The notes: a model not told the origin generated them from the sequence alone. DNA of 64,000 nucleotides from Brasilonema angustatum HA4187-MV1 (GCA_019359695.1 JAHHGV010000013.1:104690-168689), one strand, 5' to 3'. Positions 37,730 to 48,813 are shown, counted from the first letter of the stretch. Translations and numbers: made by a program.

Positions 37730-38296
37730 ATGATGAAATTAGACCCCAACACTATCAATGAGTTGGCAGAAATCCTCAGTTCATTTGTAGAATTCGAGAA
37801 AGAACGTCGATCTTTCTTAATTGCTGCGTTGGGTACTGATGCACCTGTATTGCAACACATCGATTGGAGCGGTTCCGTAGCAACTTTCACACCACATATG
37901 TTGGATCAGTTAGCAAATATTGGTGAAGAACAAGCTTTTTACGCGGTTTTGGAATATATGAAACTAAAGGTAGGACTAGATCAAAAAGAACGTATAAATA
38001 AAATTATTGAGCAATTTCATTTATATCCTTTTAAAGAAATTAAGATTGCTCTCTCTGATTGTTCATCTGATCTTGAAAAGTTGCAACAACAATCAGATTA
38101 TGTACTAAATAATATACGAGTTGATATTGGTGGTTTCAAGCTTGACCGAACTGATCTAATTGCTAACGCTCGAAAAAAGATTTCAGAAGCATCATTAATC
38201 GAGATAGTTGGCTCCTCTGGGGTTGGTAAGTCAGCCATATTGAAAACTCTTGTTGAGTATCGAGGAACTGTTTACTTATCTTCAAGAACTAGATGA
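37730..38296 (+). pseudogene. EAD-containing STAND NTPase, 5' fragment
   Basis: Residues 1-90 resemble an effector-associated domain, type 1 (KLDPNTINELAEILSSFVEF, KERRSFLIAALG and helices to the mid-region). After a linker, an intact P-loop, EIVGSSGVGKSAILKTL, appears near residue 165. The frame then stops within 25 residues at 38296, without Walker B or the rest of the NTPase. The next frame carries sequence from much later in such a protein. The gene has probably lost most of its NTPase domain and its reading frame. Confidence 0.7.
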
Positions 38297-38855
38297 ACCA
38301 TTCGGCTTGTATAGAACTGTCCAGCTACTTGGGTTAGTTTTGCTAGAAAATTCTAAGACAGCAGATGCTTGGATACAATTGGTAGAGCAATTTGAGCAAG
38401 CTTCAAAACTTTCTTCTAGATGGCGGCAAGCATTACTGACTGCGCCTCTAGTATCTCCACGTTCCAGCGAATTGCTTGATAAAGCTGAACCGCTACTCAT
38501 AGCTGATAATGCACGGCGGCTTATCGAGTTACTTGTTGCGGTACGCACGTTGGAAGTAATGCCGAACTTTTCACTAAAGTCTCTATTTACAGAAGCAGAG
38601 CTAAAGTCTAGCGATCGCTTGATGCCACTTTTCATGAGCGACCCAATTCCAAGATGGTCAGTGTGGCAACCTTTCATGGGTTGGTTGTTAAAACGGATCA
38701 ATGATTTACCTACTAACGTTCGTCCAGAAACTGTCAAGCTAATGGAGATTTGGCAAGTCAAGTCACCAACAGGCTCAATTTATCGAAAAGAAATTGGTGA
38801 AATAGCGATCGCATGGCTTGAAGAAAAGCAAGCGGAAGATAGGAGAGATTGGTAA
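38250..38855 (+). pseudogene. STAND NTPase, displaced 3' fragment
   Basis: A frame of 201 codons starting, if at all, at a TTG inside the previous fragment. It is an alpha-helical segment (LGLVLLENSKTADAWIQLVE and similar) with no Walker motifs. It probably represents the C-terminal part of the same NTPase after deletion of the middle and a frame change. It overlaps the next gene by seven bases, as the intact parent gene presumably did. It is unlikely to be translated on its own. Confidence 0.6.
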
Positions 38856-41638
38856 TGACAAGATATGACGAATACCAGAACCGATTGCACAGAATTGTGC
38901 TACACTCAGCACATGTTTTGCCAGAGATAGTTGGAACTTACCTTAGCGAACTCGCCAAATCTAGGAATTATGACACAAAAGAGGATGTAATTTCTAAAAT
39001 TCAAGACTTCAAGCCTCTTGTCGATTCAATTCCAAAAGAATTTGTCGATTTTGGAATCAGTGTGCTTATTAAAAAACCAATCAATCCAGAAAATGACCCT
39101 AATACTCCTAGAAGAATAACTAGATCACCAGAAGAGAGAAACTTTGGTATAAACGATATCTCGAATTTTTTTCCGCCCACACCTGTTCAAGGACCCTTCT
39201 TATATCTCTTACTTAATAATGAGAATGAAGGACTGCGGCTAGTCCATGCTCTCACCAATGCTGCATCTGAAAAATGGCGCGAGTATCAACAGCGAGAAGA
39301 ATTTGACCGACCTAAATTGACTCCTCTACCAGTCATAATTAACTTACCCTCTGGTCTTTGTGAATTCTGGGGTGATACTCAAGTTTATTGCTGGTTTCGA
39401 GGAACAACTGTTGGTCCATATCCTGTGATTTCTGCCTTGATGGCATTAGAAGAGTGGATGGAGAGACAGATTGAAGCAGGTAGAGATGTTGAAGCCCTTT
39501 TTGAGAAAGTGTTGCGTGGAAGCAATTCTGTTGCTGTACTAGGTATTTGTTTAAGTATGGCGCTTGCTTATCCTGAAAAGTGTCTAAAAGTGGCATTGCC
39601 AATTGCCAGCTGTCCTGATATTTGGGAAATGGATTTAAGTCGTTTAGTTCATGACAGTAGCAATTCATGGAATGTCTTTAAAGAGTGGGAATGGAATGAG
39701 AGCAAGAAGTTCTATTACGAAGTCCTTGAAAGGCGAAATAAAAGACCACAGCGTTCGCGGGAGATTAGAGGTTTAGCAATGTACTATGTTTTGTCGAGTG
39801 ATGACTCTTTAAGAGTTCCATTCGAGCAAGCAGTTGAGAAATTTACAGAAAACCTTCCCTTTCGTTATCAAGAAAAAAAATCAGATCCAAACGCTGTGGC
39901 TGCTCTCCGAGAAAATATGGAGAACTATCAAGTGTTTGGGAGGAGAGAAAATTATCGACAACAGCAAGTGGGTGAAGATTGGCACATCTGGGTTGAGCGA
40001 CCCGAAGAAATTAGAAAACGCAATGAGGAGCTTTTTGCCCCTAACGTTGAATGGGAACGTTGGCTTGGCGTACACTTATGGGCAGAACAAACTATTAAAG
40101 ATGGTAGACCACAAGAGCGGATGACTTTAGAAGAGGCTGTTGCCGCAGCGAAGGAATTACAAACATCTTCTGACTTTACTCAATCTGATCAAGAAGATAT
40201 TTGTGGTGTTACTCGTATTCAAGCAATAGCTGGTGTTGCAGCAGCAATTCTCATTGCAGATTTTGAGTGGGCAACAACACAGAATCATTTGGAATGGTGC
40301 CGCGCTATTCTACTTGCGGCTGCTCGTATGGCTGAAGCATCCATCTATGCTATGTCACCGTCTAGCGTGAAAGTTTCTGCTGGGCGAGGTTTAGCCTTAC
40401 TGGCTACTCATGGTGTAGCAAATATTGAAGTACGGCAGCAGATTCTCCAGTTAATAAGTGAGTCACTGAGGCGCTTTTCCCATGCTGGAGAAGTGGTTAA
40501 AGCAGTATTTGGTGGTCTACAAAATGCATGGAATGTTGATCGAGTATTGTGCTGGAATGCTTTGAGCCTTTGTCTGTCGCTATCTATAATTCCTCGGCAA
40601 CTTCACTATGGAACTTGTGTTGGGCAATTTGAAACTAGCTTTGAGGAGCTCAAGACTTGGGAAGACAATGTAATTCAGAATCACTTTGACTATTTAGCAA
40701 AAGATGAAATACCTGAATTTCCAAAAATCCCCACAGCAAAAAATATTGTTTTTGTTCACGAACATACTCAGTATGGGCTTTATGCTTTGCCGCTCACAGA
40801 ACTGTGTCGAAACTCCGATACAAAAGACAAATTGCTCCAGCTTTGTGACGATTTAGTAGCTCGAACAATTGTAGATAATTTACCAGTGAAAGGTAAAGCC
40901 TATTCCCAGTCCCATAAGCCCTATACGTGGAATCGTTTTATCTTTAATTGGGCAGCATGTTTGGCAAAATCGCTAAGTGTTGAGGAAACTCGTCAGCACA
41001 TTTTGACACCATTGCGAGACAATTGGTCTCAGGTTCCAGAACTGACAGCCAATCTTCTAAATGGATATATCAGTCATCAAATCGCTTACGTCGAGGGGCC
41101 AACCGCACAAGCTTTAGAAATTTGGAAAGAAATTTGCAACTGGGTACTGGATAGTCCAGAAATTGCTAGAAAGACCAGTTATGACTACCTTGATCGGGAC
41201 ACTGGGGAAGTTTTACAACTGATCATCTTTACCCAGCATGATCGTTCTCGTATTGAAGATGATTGGCAGCACGCTCACCTTTTTATTGAAATTTTTGACA
41301 AGTGGGTTAGCGTAGCTGGTCATAATCCTTACGCTTATAGCCATCTTCTTACAATGCTCAATAGTATTGGCTGGCAGTTTGCACCAGAACCGATACTCAA
41401 ATGGTTAAATCGATGCAAGAATAATGCTGTTCATGACCTTTGGAATGAACAGAGTAGGAATGGAAGGCGGACAGCCGAATTATTAAACCGTATTTGGATC
41501 AGCTTTGAGCGGCAGATTCGTAATGATAAGGCAATCCTACAACCGTATTCTAATCTGGTGTATCGATTGGTGGAAGCTGGTATTCCCCTTGCGAGTATAC
41601 TTCGACAAAAGTTAGAGGGGCGAAGAAGTTCAGCTTGA
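38849..41638 (+). CDS. large protein of EAD conflict island, unknown function
   Basis: I do not recognise the 929-residue product. It is long, soluble and mainly helical, without Walker, protease, nuclease or membrane motifs. It follows the NTPase remnant with a seven-base overlap and precedes the EAD-trypsin gene by 162 bases, so it probably belongs to the same system. Its frame is full and uninterrupted. Segments such as GPFLYLLLNNENEGLRLVHA and LGICLSMALAYPEKCLKVAL suggest repeated helical folds, perhaps a target-recognition scaffold. That role is inference. Confidence 0.75.
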   Translation: MVMTRYDEYQNRLHRIVLHSAHVLPEIVGTYLSELAKSRNYDTKEDVISKIQDFKPLVDSIPKEFVDFGISVLIKKPINPENDPNTPRRITRSPEERNFGINDISNFFPPTPVQGPFLYLLLNNENEGLRLVHALTNAASEKWREYQQREEFDRPKLTPLPVIINLPSGLCEFWGDTQVYCWFRGTTVGPYPVISALMALEEWMERQIEAGRDVEALFEKVLRGSNSVAVLGICLSMALAYPEKCLKVALPIASCPDIWEMDLSRLVHDSSNSWNVFKEWEWNESKKFYYEVLERRNKRPQRSREIRGLAMYYVLSSDDSLRVPFEQAVEKFTENLPFRYQEKKSDPNAVAALRENMENYQVFGRRENYRQQQVGEDWHIWVERPEEIRKRNEELFAPNVEWERWLGVHLWAEQTIKDGRPQERMTLEEAVAAAKELQTSSDFTQSDQEDICGVTRIQAIAGVAAAILIADFEWATTQNHLEWCRAILLAAARMAEASIYAMSPSSVKVSAGRGLALLATHGVANIEVRQQILQLISESLRRFSHAGEVVKAVFGGLQNAWNVDRVLCWNALSLCLSLSIIPRQLHYGTCVGQFETSFEELKTWEDNVIQNHFDYLAKDEIPEFPKIPTAKNIVFVHEHTQYGLYALPLTELCRNSDTKDKLLQLCDDLVARTIVDNLPVKGKAYSQSHKPYTWNRFIFNWAACLAKSLSVEETRQHILTPLRDNWSQVPELTANLLNGYISHQIAYVEGPTAQALEIWKEICNWVLDSPEIARKTSYDYLDRDTGEVLQLIIFTQHDRSRIEDDWQHAHLFIEIFDKWVSVAGHNPYAYSHLLTMLNSIGWQFAPEPILKWLNRCKNNAVHDLWNEQSRNGRRTAELLNRIWISFERQIRNDKAILQPYSNLVYRLVEAGIPLASILRQKLEGRRSSA

Positions 41639-41800
41639 ATACCCATTATTACGATTCAACCCCAAGCAGAGAAAACAGTCAATTCTACTTCCACTAATAC
41701 TTGTTGTAGATATAGCGAAAATTATCCATGCAATCACAGGAGCATAACTGAAGAACTAAACTATTTAAATATTATTGAACTTGCTATAGGAGTAAAGACA

Positions 41801-42862
41801 TTGACTATGCAGCTATCACAACCTGACTTCCAACGCCTCATCCGCATTGTGCAAAACTTACCCGACTTTGCCAACGTGCGCGATCGCCGTCGCTTAGTTA
41901 CAGGTGCATTACAAGGTGCAGACCAAGCCGATGTTATCATGGCGTGGTTAGATTTGGATGGTTCGCCGATGAATGTTTCTGTGGAAGTGGTGAGGTCTTT
42001 GTGCAGATTTGGACGAGTTGCTTACGATAAAGAAGCCCTTGCTGTCTTCCTCAACTATATTCAGCCCTTTACTGGGGATGAGGATAAGGATTTTATTGTA
42101 GAACTATTTCAGAATTACCCGCTTGATGTTCCAGCTAGTCCTAGCCGTGGAATTAACAATTGGAGAGGAACGGATAATACTGCTGATATCAAAGAAAAGA
42201 TTATTGGTGAAAATACCTTACGCGATATTTACATTTTAAACTTGGCTCTGGAAGCATCAAAAGCTGTGGTTCGTATCGCCACTCCTAAAAGTTTGGGTAC
42301 GGGGTTTATGATTGCACCCAATTTACTCATGACGAACAATCACGTCATTAAAAGCCAGAAAGTAGCAGAAAAAAGTAATTTTAGCTTCAACTACCAACTC
42401 GATATTAATGGTAAAGAATGCCCAACACAGGTTATTGGGGCTTTGTCAGATAGTGCTTTTTACACTAACGAAGAACTTGATTTTACAGTAGTAACCCTGA
42501 AAGATGTCCCCGACTTCGGCAAACCCTTAATCTTCAAAAGTAAGTTGATGCGACGAGATGAACGTGTAGCAATCATTCAGCATCCCGGCGGACATTTGAA
42601 GAAAATCTCCATACAGAATAACTTTGTCGCCTACGCCGACAATCAAGTATTGCAATATACTACAAGTACAGAACCAGGTTCATCAGGATCGCCTGTTTTC
42701 GATGATGATTTTCTAGTAGTTGGTATTCATCATAGCGGTGGGATGCTTCCGGAACCAAGTACGCAGCGAAGGTATTTACGTAATGCAGGTACGAGTGCAG
42801 TAGCACTCTTAAACGACTTGAAAAACAACGCAGCGGAAATTTATGCTCGTTTGGCGATATAG
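41801..42862 (+). CDS. EAD-trypsin: effector-associated domain fused to serine protease
   Basis: A 353-residue protein with an N-terminal EAD type 1 domain (residues 5-90; FQRLIRIVQNLPDFANVRDR) and a C-terminal trypsin-like protease (about 150-335). The catalytic triad is present: His181 in TNNHVI, Asp227 in ELDFTVV and Ser295 in GSSGSP. EADs pair effectors with an NTPase carrying a matching EAD; here the upstream NTPase fragment has the same domain type. A TTG at 41801 fits the GGAG site better than the ATG at 41807. It lies in the conflict island and could act as a suicide or defence protease. Confidence 0.9.
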   Translation: MTMQLSQPDFQRLIRIVQNLPDFANVRDRRRLVTGALQGADQADVIMAWLDLDGSPMNVSVEVVRSLCRFGRVAYDKEALAVFLNYIQPFTGDEDKDFIVELFQNYPLDVPASPSRGINNWRGTDNTADIKEKIIGENTLRDIYILNLALEASKAVVRIATPKSLGTGFMIAPNLLMTNNHVIKSQKVAEKSNFSFNYQLDINGKECPTQVIGALSDSAFYTNEELDFTVVTLKDVPDFGKPLIFKSKLMRRDERVAIIQHPGGHLKKISIQNNFVAYADNQVLQYTTSTEPGSSGSPVFDDDFLVVGIHHSGGMLPEPSTQRRYLRNAGTSAVALLNDLKNNAAEIYARLAI

Positions 42863-43056
42863 TTAGCCGATGACGATAAGTAGCGAGTTACTGAATTTTT
42901 AACTATTACTCGTTCTCAATCAAGTATCTTTGGCGAGAATTGTCCAGTTGTGTGTAACTTTGGGTAGGCTTTATATAACGGTTTTGACGAACTTTCACTT
43001 TCACCCATAACGCTACAATCAAACCAAACCTAAAAAAGTCTTGGCGTTCAAATATT

Positions 43057-43635
43057 ATGGTAGCTGTCACCCAACAACCCCAAAAAATGACCGTCGAGGA
43101 GTATCTCGAATGGGAACTTCAGCAAGACATTCGCTACGAATACGTCAACGGCGAAGTTTTTGCCATGACGGGTGTTACAATTCCCCACAATGACATTGCA
43201 CTTAACTTTTACACTACCATTAACCCACATCTGCGTTCTAGAGGTTGTCGGGTGAATGTGTCAGACGTGAAAGTACAACTCAGTGCCCAAAGCCAGTACT
43301 ACTATCCTGATGTTATCGTCAGTTGCGACCCTCAAGACCTCAACGCTCGCAAATTTATTCAAAATCCTAAACTCATTGCGGAAGTTCTCTCACCAGGTAC
43401 AAGCGCCAAAGACAGGGGTGAAAAATTCACTGATTATCTAAAAATCCCCACTTTGCAAGAGTATATCTTGATTGACTCTGAAAAAATCTCCGTTGAGCGT
43501 TATTCTCGGGGAGACGGAAGAATGTGGCTTTATTATCCTTATACTGCTGAAGATATTATCACTCTATCAAGTATTGAATTTGAGTTTCCGATTGAATTGC
43601 TGTATGAAGGTGTTGCATTTGAAACAGAAGCATAA
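43057..43635 (+). CDS. Uma2 family endonuclease-like protein
   Basis: A 192-residue member of Uma2 (DUF820), a PD-(D/E)XK nuclease-like family hugely expanded in cyanobacteria. Seen are MTVEEYLEWELQQDIRYEYV (with the Glu), the YPDVIVSCD acidic core, and IAEVLSPGTSAKDRGEK with the Glu and Lys of the fold. Its role is unknown; many copies appear mobile. A deleted near-copy lies at 37483-37602. Confidence 0.93.
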   Translation: MVAVTQQPQKMTVEEYLEWELQQDIRYEYVNGEVFAMTGVTIPHNDIALNFYTTINPHLRSRGCRVNVSDVKVQLSAQSQYYYPDVIVSCDPQDLNARKFIQNPKLIAEVLSPGTSAKDRGEKFTDYLKIPTLQEYILIDSEKISVERYSRGDGRMWLYYPYTAEDIITLSSIEFEFPIELLYEGVAFETEA

Positions 43636-43701
43636 CAAGCACGGTAAACTGGTTCAATTGACTAATATAATTAAGCCCAGCTTTCCTTGAAAAATAGTCC
43701 T

Positions 43702-45852
43702 ATGCCTTCATTTTTATTAGAAGTTGGTACAGAAGAACTCCCTGCAAGTTTCCTGAGTAGCGCTATCTCGCAGTGGAAATCTCGCATTCCTCACACTCTG
43801 GAAGAAAACAGCCTGACTTACGATGCTGTGGAAGTTTACGGAACTCCCCGCCGCTTAGCGGTACTGATCAAAGGTTTACCCTCCCAGCAGGCGGATCGCG
43901 AAGAAGAAATTAAAGGTCCCCCCGCACAAGCAGCGTTTAAAGATGGGAACCCAACACCAGCAGCACAAGGCTTTGCTAAAAAGCAAGGTGTGGAAGTCTC
44001 TGCGTTGGAAGTTCGCCCTACTGAGAAGGGAGATTTTGTCTTTGTCCGAAAAGTAACTCGCGGTCGTCCAGTCGCTGAGATAATAACAGAACTTGTTCCT
44101 CAATGGATTTTCAAACTCGAAGGAAAGCGGTTGATGCGTTGGGGTGATGGAGATAAGACATTTTCTCGTCCCATCCGCTGGATTGTTGCTTTGTTAGATG
44201 AGGCGGTGCTGCCAATAGAATTGGATAATGGTTCCGAGACGGTAAAGAGCGATCGCATCTCTCAAGCTCATCGTGTCTTGCATCCAGAACCTGTGACAAT
44301 ATCCCACGCGACTGATTATGTCACCACGCTTCGCTCTGGATCTGTTGTGGTTGATACGGATGAACGGGTAAATACGATTACGCAGCAAGTCAAAGAATCG
44401 GTACAAAAGTTAGGTGGTTATGTAGAAATTTACCCAGATTTATTGCAGGAAGTCACAAATCTTGTAGAATTTCCCTCAGCTGTTATTGGTAAATTTGAAT
44501 CAGAGTTTTTGAACTTGCCTACAGAGGTGATTACCACTGTGATGGTAAGTCATCAGCGTTATTTTCCTGTGTTCCAAAGTTCAAACACCAAAGACTTACT
44601 ACCTAATTTTGTTACAATCTCTAACGGTGACCCCACAAAATCAGACATCATTGCTGTGGGAAATGAAAGAGTTATCCGCGCACGTTTAGCTGATGGTCGC
44701 TTTTTCTACGATGCTGATTTAGAAAAACCTTTGGAAAGCTTTTTACCTCAATTGGAAACCGTCACTTTCCAAGAGGATTTAGGTTCGCTACTAAAGAAAG
44801 TCAACCGCATTTGCAAAATTGCCGAACAAATCACAGAACAGTTGCAATTAAGCGAAAAAGAACGCGAAAACATCAAAAGAGCAGCTCTTTTATGTAAAGC
44901 TGATTTGGTCAGTCAAATGGTCTATGAATTCCCGGAATTACAGGGAGTTATCGGACAAAAATATGCTCTTGCAAGTGGAGAAGAGGAAGCAGTTGCAACG
45001 GCAATTTTTGAACATTATTTACCTCGTTCGGCAGATGACATATTACCCGAAACTTTGACAGGACAAGTTGTCGGTTTAGCAGACAGACTTGACACATTAG
45101 TCAGCATCTTTGGATTGGGGATGATACCCACGGGTTCTTCTGACCCCTTCGCTTTGCGACGGGCAGCAAATGCAGTCGTGAATATCACATGGACAGCCCA
45201 TCTACCTATCAATCTACAACAGTTACTGGAGAAAATTGCTACAGATTTCGCGAGTGAATATCACAAAGATAGAAATCAATTAGTTGCAGCATTACAAGAA
45301 TTTTTCCTGCAACGTATCCGTACTTTACTGCAAGAAGAAAAACACATTGACTATGACTTAGTGAATGCTGTTTTGGGAGAAAATGACCGGGAATATACAG
45401 AAAGGGCGTTAAAAGATTTATTGGATGTGGGCGATCGCGCAACTTTCCTGCAAAAAATCCGCGCCAATCGTACATTAGATAACATCTACGAAACCGTGAA
45501 TCGTTCCACTCGTTTAGCGGCTCAAGGAGATTTGGATACAAAACAACTTGACCCCAAAGCGATCGTTCGTAAAGAACTCTTCCAAAAATCATCCGAGAAA
45601 GCATTTTACAACGCGATTGTGGAATTAGTGCCACAAACTCAAGCTGCACAAGAATCACGAGATTATGGACAGCTAGTAACAGCATTAGAGCAAATTACCC
45701 CCACCGTTAGCAACTTTTTTGACGGTGCAGAAAGCGTTTTAGTTATGGACTCCAATCCAGAAATCAAACGCAATCGGTTAAATTTGCTCGGATTACTTCG
45801 TAACCATGCCCGTGTTTTAGCGGATTTTGGGGCGATAGTCAAAAATTTGTAG
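43702..45852 (+). CDS. glyS: glycyl-tRNA synthetase beta subunit
   Basis: GlyS forms the alpha2-beta2 glycyl-tRNA synthetase with GlyQ and handles tRNA binding and the C-terminal anticodon domain. The 716-residue product begins [20 protein letters not shown] at 43702; an upstream TTG at 43687 is not needed. Diagnostic stretches include [27 protein letters not shown] and FHDLGSLL-like [14 protein letters not shown], and the HD-like [18 protein letters not shown]. The alpha subunit is not in this window. Confidence 0.97.
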   Translation: MPSFLLEVGTEELPASFLSSAISQWKSRIPHTLEENSLTYDAVEVYGTPRRLAVLIKGLPSQQADREEEIKGPPAQAAFKDGNPTPAAQGFAKKQGVEVSALEVRPTEKGDFVFVRKVTRGRPVAEIITELVPQWIFKLEGKRLMRWGDGDKTFSRPIRWIVALLDEAVLPIELDNGSETVKSDRISQAHRVLHPEPVTISHATDYVTTLRSGSVVVDTDERVNTITQQVKESVQKLGGYVEIYPDLLQEVTNLVEFPSAVIGKFESEFLNLPTEVITTVMVSHQRYFPVFQSSNTKDLLPNFVTISNGDPTKSDIIAVGNERVIRARLADGRFFYDADLEKPLESFLPQLETVTFQEDLGSLLKKVNRICKIAEQITEQLQLSEKERENIKRAALLCKADLVSQMVYEFPELQGVIGQKYALASGEEEAVATAIFEHYLPRSADDILPETLTGQVVGLADRLDTLVSIFGLGMIPTGSSDPFALRRAANAVVNITWTAHLPINLQQLLEKIATDFASEYHKDRNQLVAALQEFFLQRIRTLLQEEKHIDYDLVNAVLGENDREYTERALKDLLDVGDRATFLQKIRANRTLDNIYETVNRSTRLAAQGDLDTKQLDPKAIVRKELFQKSSEKAFYNAIVELVPQTQAAQESRDYGQLVTALEQITPTVSNFFDGAESVLVMDSNPEIKRNRLNLLGLLRNHARVLADFGAIVKNL

Positions 45853-45933
45853 CATGAGTAAAAAAAAGTTGTGTGATTTTTGCAAATAAACGCTACCATA
45901 ATGGTGCTTAACCAGGGACCTCTGCCACAGTCT

Positions 45934-47361
45934 ATGCCCACTATGCCCAAAGCCCACGTAATTGGATTAGGAAAGTCCGGTATTGCTGCGGCGAGATTGT
46001 TGAAACGAGAAGGTTGGGAGGTGGAACTCGGCGATCGCAACACCTCTCTTGACCTTCTAAAGCAACAACAAGAACTTGCCATAGAACAAATTACTGTTAA
46101 ATTGGGGTACTCTTTAGAACTCAATGATTCAGACTTACCTCAATTGATAGTAGTTAGTCCTGGTGTGCCTTGGGATATACCCGTGTTAATTCAGGCACGA
46201 GAATTAGGTATTAAAACCATCGGCGAGATGGAACTCGCTTGGCAGCATTTGCAATCCGTCCCCTGGGTGGGAATTACAGGCACAAACGGTAAAACCACTA
46301 CCACAGCCTTAATTGCTGCAATTTTTCAACAAGCAGGATTAAACGCTCCCGCCTGCGGTAACATTGGCTACGCTGCGTGTGAAGTTGCCCTGTCTGTCGG
46401 GAATCAGGGACAAATCAATTCAGAAACCTCCCCCTCATCATCTGACAATCAAATAGACTGGGTGATTGCAGAACTCAGCAGCTATCAAATAGAATCATCT
46501 TCTTCTCTTGCGCCTCGCATCGGTGTATGGACAACTTTCACGCCAGATCATCTCAGTCGCCATAAAACCTTAGAAAACTACTACAACATCAAAGCGCATC
46601 TGCTGCGTCAGTCTCAGTTGCAAGTGTTTAACGGTGATGATCCATATTTAAGGAAAGTTGGTGCAAGTGATTGGTTTGACGCCTATTGGACAAGTGTCAA
46701 AGGTAAAGATGATTTAATCGGTTCTCAAGGCTATTACATTGAAGATGGCTGGGTTGTAGAAAAGTTGAATGCAAACTCTCAACCAGAAAGAATTGTGGAA
46801 GTTTCCGCTTTACGGATGGTGGGAGAACACAATCAGCAAAATTTACTCATGTCAGTTGCAGCCGCGCGTTTAGCGGGAATTGATCAAGATGCGATTGTTC
46901 GCGCCATCAGCACATTTGGTGGTGTTCCTCATCGTTTGGAACACATTTGTACTTGGGAAGGAATCGATTTCATTAACGACAGCAAAGCCACGAACTACGA
47001 CGCTGCTGAAGTTGGCTTAGTCTCAGTCAAAAGTCCGGTTATATTAATTGCTGGTGGTGAAGCCAAAGCGGGTGATGACACTAACTGGATAGCAAAAATT
47101 AAAGACAAAGCCGCCTGTGTATTGCTCATTGGCGCTGCTGCACCTGCTTTTGCTAAAAAATTGCAAGAAGAAGGATATCAGAATTACGAAATTGTAGAAA
47201 CAATGGAAAAAGCTGTTCCCAGATCAGCAGAATTAGCAAAACATTATCAAGCATCTGTGGTGCTGCTATCCCCAGCTTGTGCAAGTTTCGACCAATACGC
47301 CAATTTTGAACAAAGGGGCGACCATTTTCGGCAGCTGTGTTTGGAGTTGGGTAAGGGGTAA
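45934..47361 (+). CDS. murD: UDP-N-acetylmuramoylalanine--D-glutamate ligase
   Basis: MurD adds D-glutamate to UDP-MurNAc-L-alanine in peptidoglycan synthesis. The start near 45934 (or 45943) gives [20 protein letters not shown], the normal family beginning; longer starts from 45880 exist. The Mur ATP loop [12 protein letters not shown], the carbamate-lysine region and the C-terminal GGVPHRLEH and [13 protein letters not shown] motifs are all present. It lies 81 bases after glyS. Confidence 0.97.
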   Translation: MPTMPKAHVIGLGKSGIAAARLLKREGWEVELGDRNTSLDLLKQQQELAIEQITVKLGYSLELNDSDLPQLIVVSPGVPWDIPVLIQARELGIKTIGEMELAWQHLQSVPWVGITGTNGKTTTTALIAAIFQQAGLNAPACGNIGYAACEVALSVGNQGQINSETSPSSSDNQIDWVIAELSSYQIESSSSLAPRIGVWTTFTPDHLSRHKTLENYYNIKAHLLRQSQLQVFNGDDPYLRKVGASDWFDAYWTSVKGKDDLIGSQGYYIEDGWVVEKLNANSQPERIVEVSALRMVGEHNQQNLLMSVAAARLAGIDQDAIVRAISTFGGVPHRLEHICTWEGIDFINDSKATNYDAAEVGLVSVKSPVILIAGGEAKAGDDTNWIAKIKDKAACVLLIGAAAPAFAKKLQEEGYQNYEIVETMEKAVPRSAELAKHYQASVVLLSPACASFDQYANFEQRGDHFRQLCLELGKG

Positions 47362-47375
47362 TATCATGTCCGGTT

Positions 47376-48437
47376 TCACATACCCTTAAATCCCATACCA
47401 GCTTGTACCTCTTGTTCTGCTTGGGTAGAACCTACGCCGGAAGATGCAGCAGTGTGAGAAGTTTCTTGCCTTTTGCCAACTTGGCTCAACAAGATGCCAA
47501 TTAAAATAACGCTGCCGCCGACATATTGAGCGAGGGTAGGGACTTCGCCCAAAATCAAATAAGCTGCCAATATACCTGCGATTGGGGTAAACGAGCCAAT
47601 TAAGGAAGCCATAGACACCGTGGAAGCTTTCAAGCCCTTGCTCCAGAATAACTGACCTAGCACCACAATCACCGCACCATACACAAACATCCACTGCCAC
47701 AGGAAAGGCGAGAACACATTCATAAAATGGTCGCTGCCATATAACTCTAAAGCAATAAAGAAAAAGATTAAGGTTCCTAAAGCAGTACGAAAGATATTGT
47801 AGATTCCCAAAGGAATTTTGGCGAGAGATCGTTTGCCAATAATTGTGGAAGCGCCTGATGCCACAGCTCCTGCGGCTGCCAGAATTTCCCCAGTGCCCAC
47901 ATGGAAACCCCCCACATTCATCATGGCTTGTCCTGAGGGTTGAAGGATAATGGTTAGGGTAACGCCGACAAACGCAGCGATCGCTCCCACAACTTCCCAA
48001 AGATTCACCCTTTCCTTCAACAACCAGACTGATAAAGCCAGAGTCAGGGGCGGTTCCAAGCGTCCAACTAAAACGATATTGTTAACTTGGGTTAACGCCA
48101 ATGCCTGGAAAATTAAACCAGGGGCAAGTGCTCCAGATAGAATCGCTATTGCCACAAGAGCGCTCCAATCCTTCCTTGATAGTTGTTTCAAAGCCCTAAG
48201 GTTCCACTGTCGCCAGTAAATTGCTATGAAAATTATCAAGGCGCACAGGTTTCCCACGAACAAAACATTACACAGAGAAATTGGATTGCCATCGCCCATA
48301 AAGTTTTGAGCACCAATTTCTGTCAGCTTCCTAGTCACTGCGCTAGATGCTCCAAAAATCAGGATTGCTAGCCAGAGATAGATTTGTCCTGGAATTCTGG
48401 GGATACGACGATGTGTTCTTCTGTATTTGGTCACCAT
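47376..48437 (-). CDS. EamA / DMT-family permease
   Basis: A membrane protein of about 353 residues with ten predicted helices in two repeated halves (EamA-type drug/metabolite transporter). Each half has the characteristic small-residue helices, for example LVGRLEPPLTLALSVWLL and ASLIGSFTPIAGILAAYLIL. The substrate cannot be predicted. The longer frame starts at 48455; the ATG at 48437 is likelier. It is convergent with murD, with a 14-base gap. Confidence 0.9.
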   Translation of the reverse strand: MVTKYRRTHRRIPRIPGQIYLWLAILIFGASSAVTRKLTEIGAQNFMGDGNPISLCNVLFVGNLCALIIFIAIYWRQWNLRALKQLSRKDWSALVAIAILSGALAPGLIFQALALTQVNNIVLVGRLEPPLTLALSVWLLKERVNLWEVVGAIAAFVGVTLTIILQPSGQAMMNVGGFHVGTGEILAAAGAVASGASTIIGKRSLAKIPLGIYNIFRTALGTLIFFFIALELYGSDHFMNVFSPFLWQWMFVYGAVIVVLGQLFWSKGLKASTVSMASLIGSFTPIAGILAAYLILGEVPTLAQYVGGSVILIGILLSQVGKRQETSHTAASSGVGSTQAEQEVQAGMGFKGM

Positions 48438-48813
48438 AACACCACTGCTAAGCAATTCAAAATTCGCTCATGGACTGCGTCCCGCTGCGCTAACAACATT
48501 CAATCCGGAAGAAAACCAGTGATAGCAACAAGTCTCGCTTCTAGCTATGTGCATTCTTATATGCGTGACAGCTTATGAAAGCACTGTCAACGATACTAAG
48601 CTTTTCTGATTAACTCAGGGTGAGGTGAATCTGAGAGAACGCTGAGGGCAGGCTAAAATCTAACAATACCATCCTAGTCTGAGAAAATGCTGAGTAAAAA
48701 TTGAATTTTATCCAGGGATAAATTCAGAAAATTCATGGTTTGGTTTCAGATGAGTCTCACTACCAACTGGGATACTTTGGACAGTTGAGATAAATCAAAG
48801 ATAAGGAGTCACA
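48438..48813. other. spacer, no gene seen
   Basis: AT-rich with GAACGCTGAG/GAAAATGCTGAG direct repeats near 48638 and 48682. It probably holds the promoter of the next gene, but none is obvious. Confidence 0.45.
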
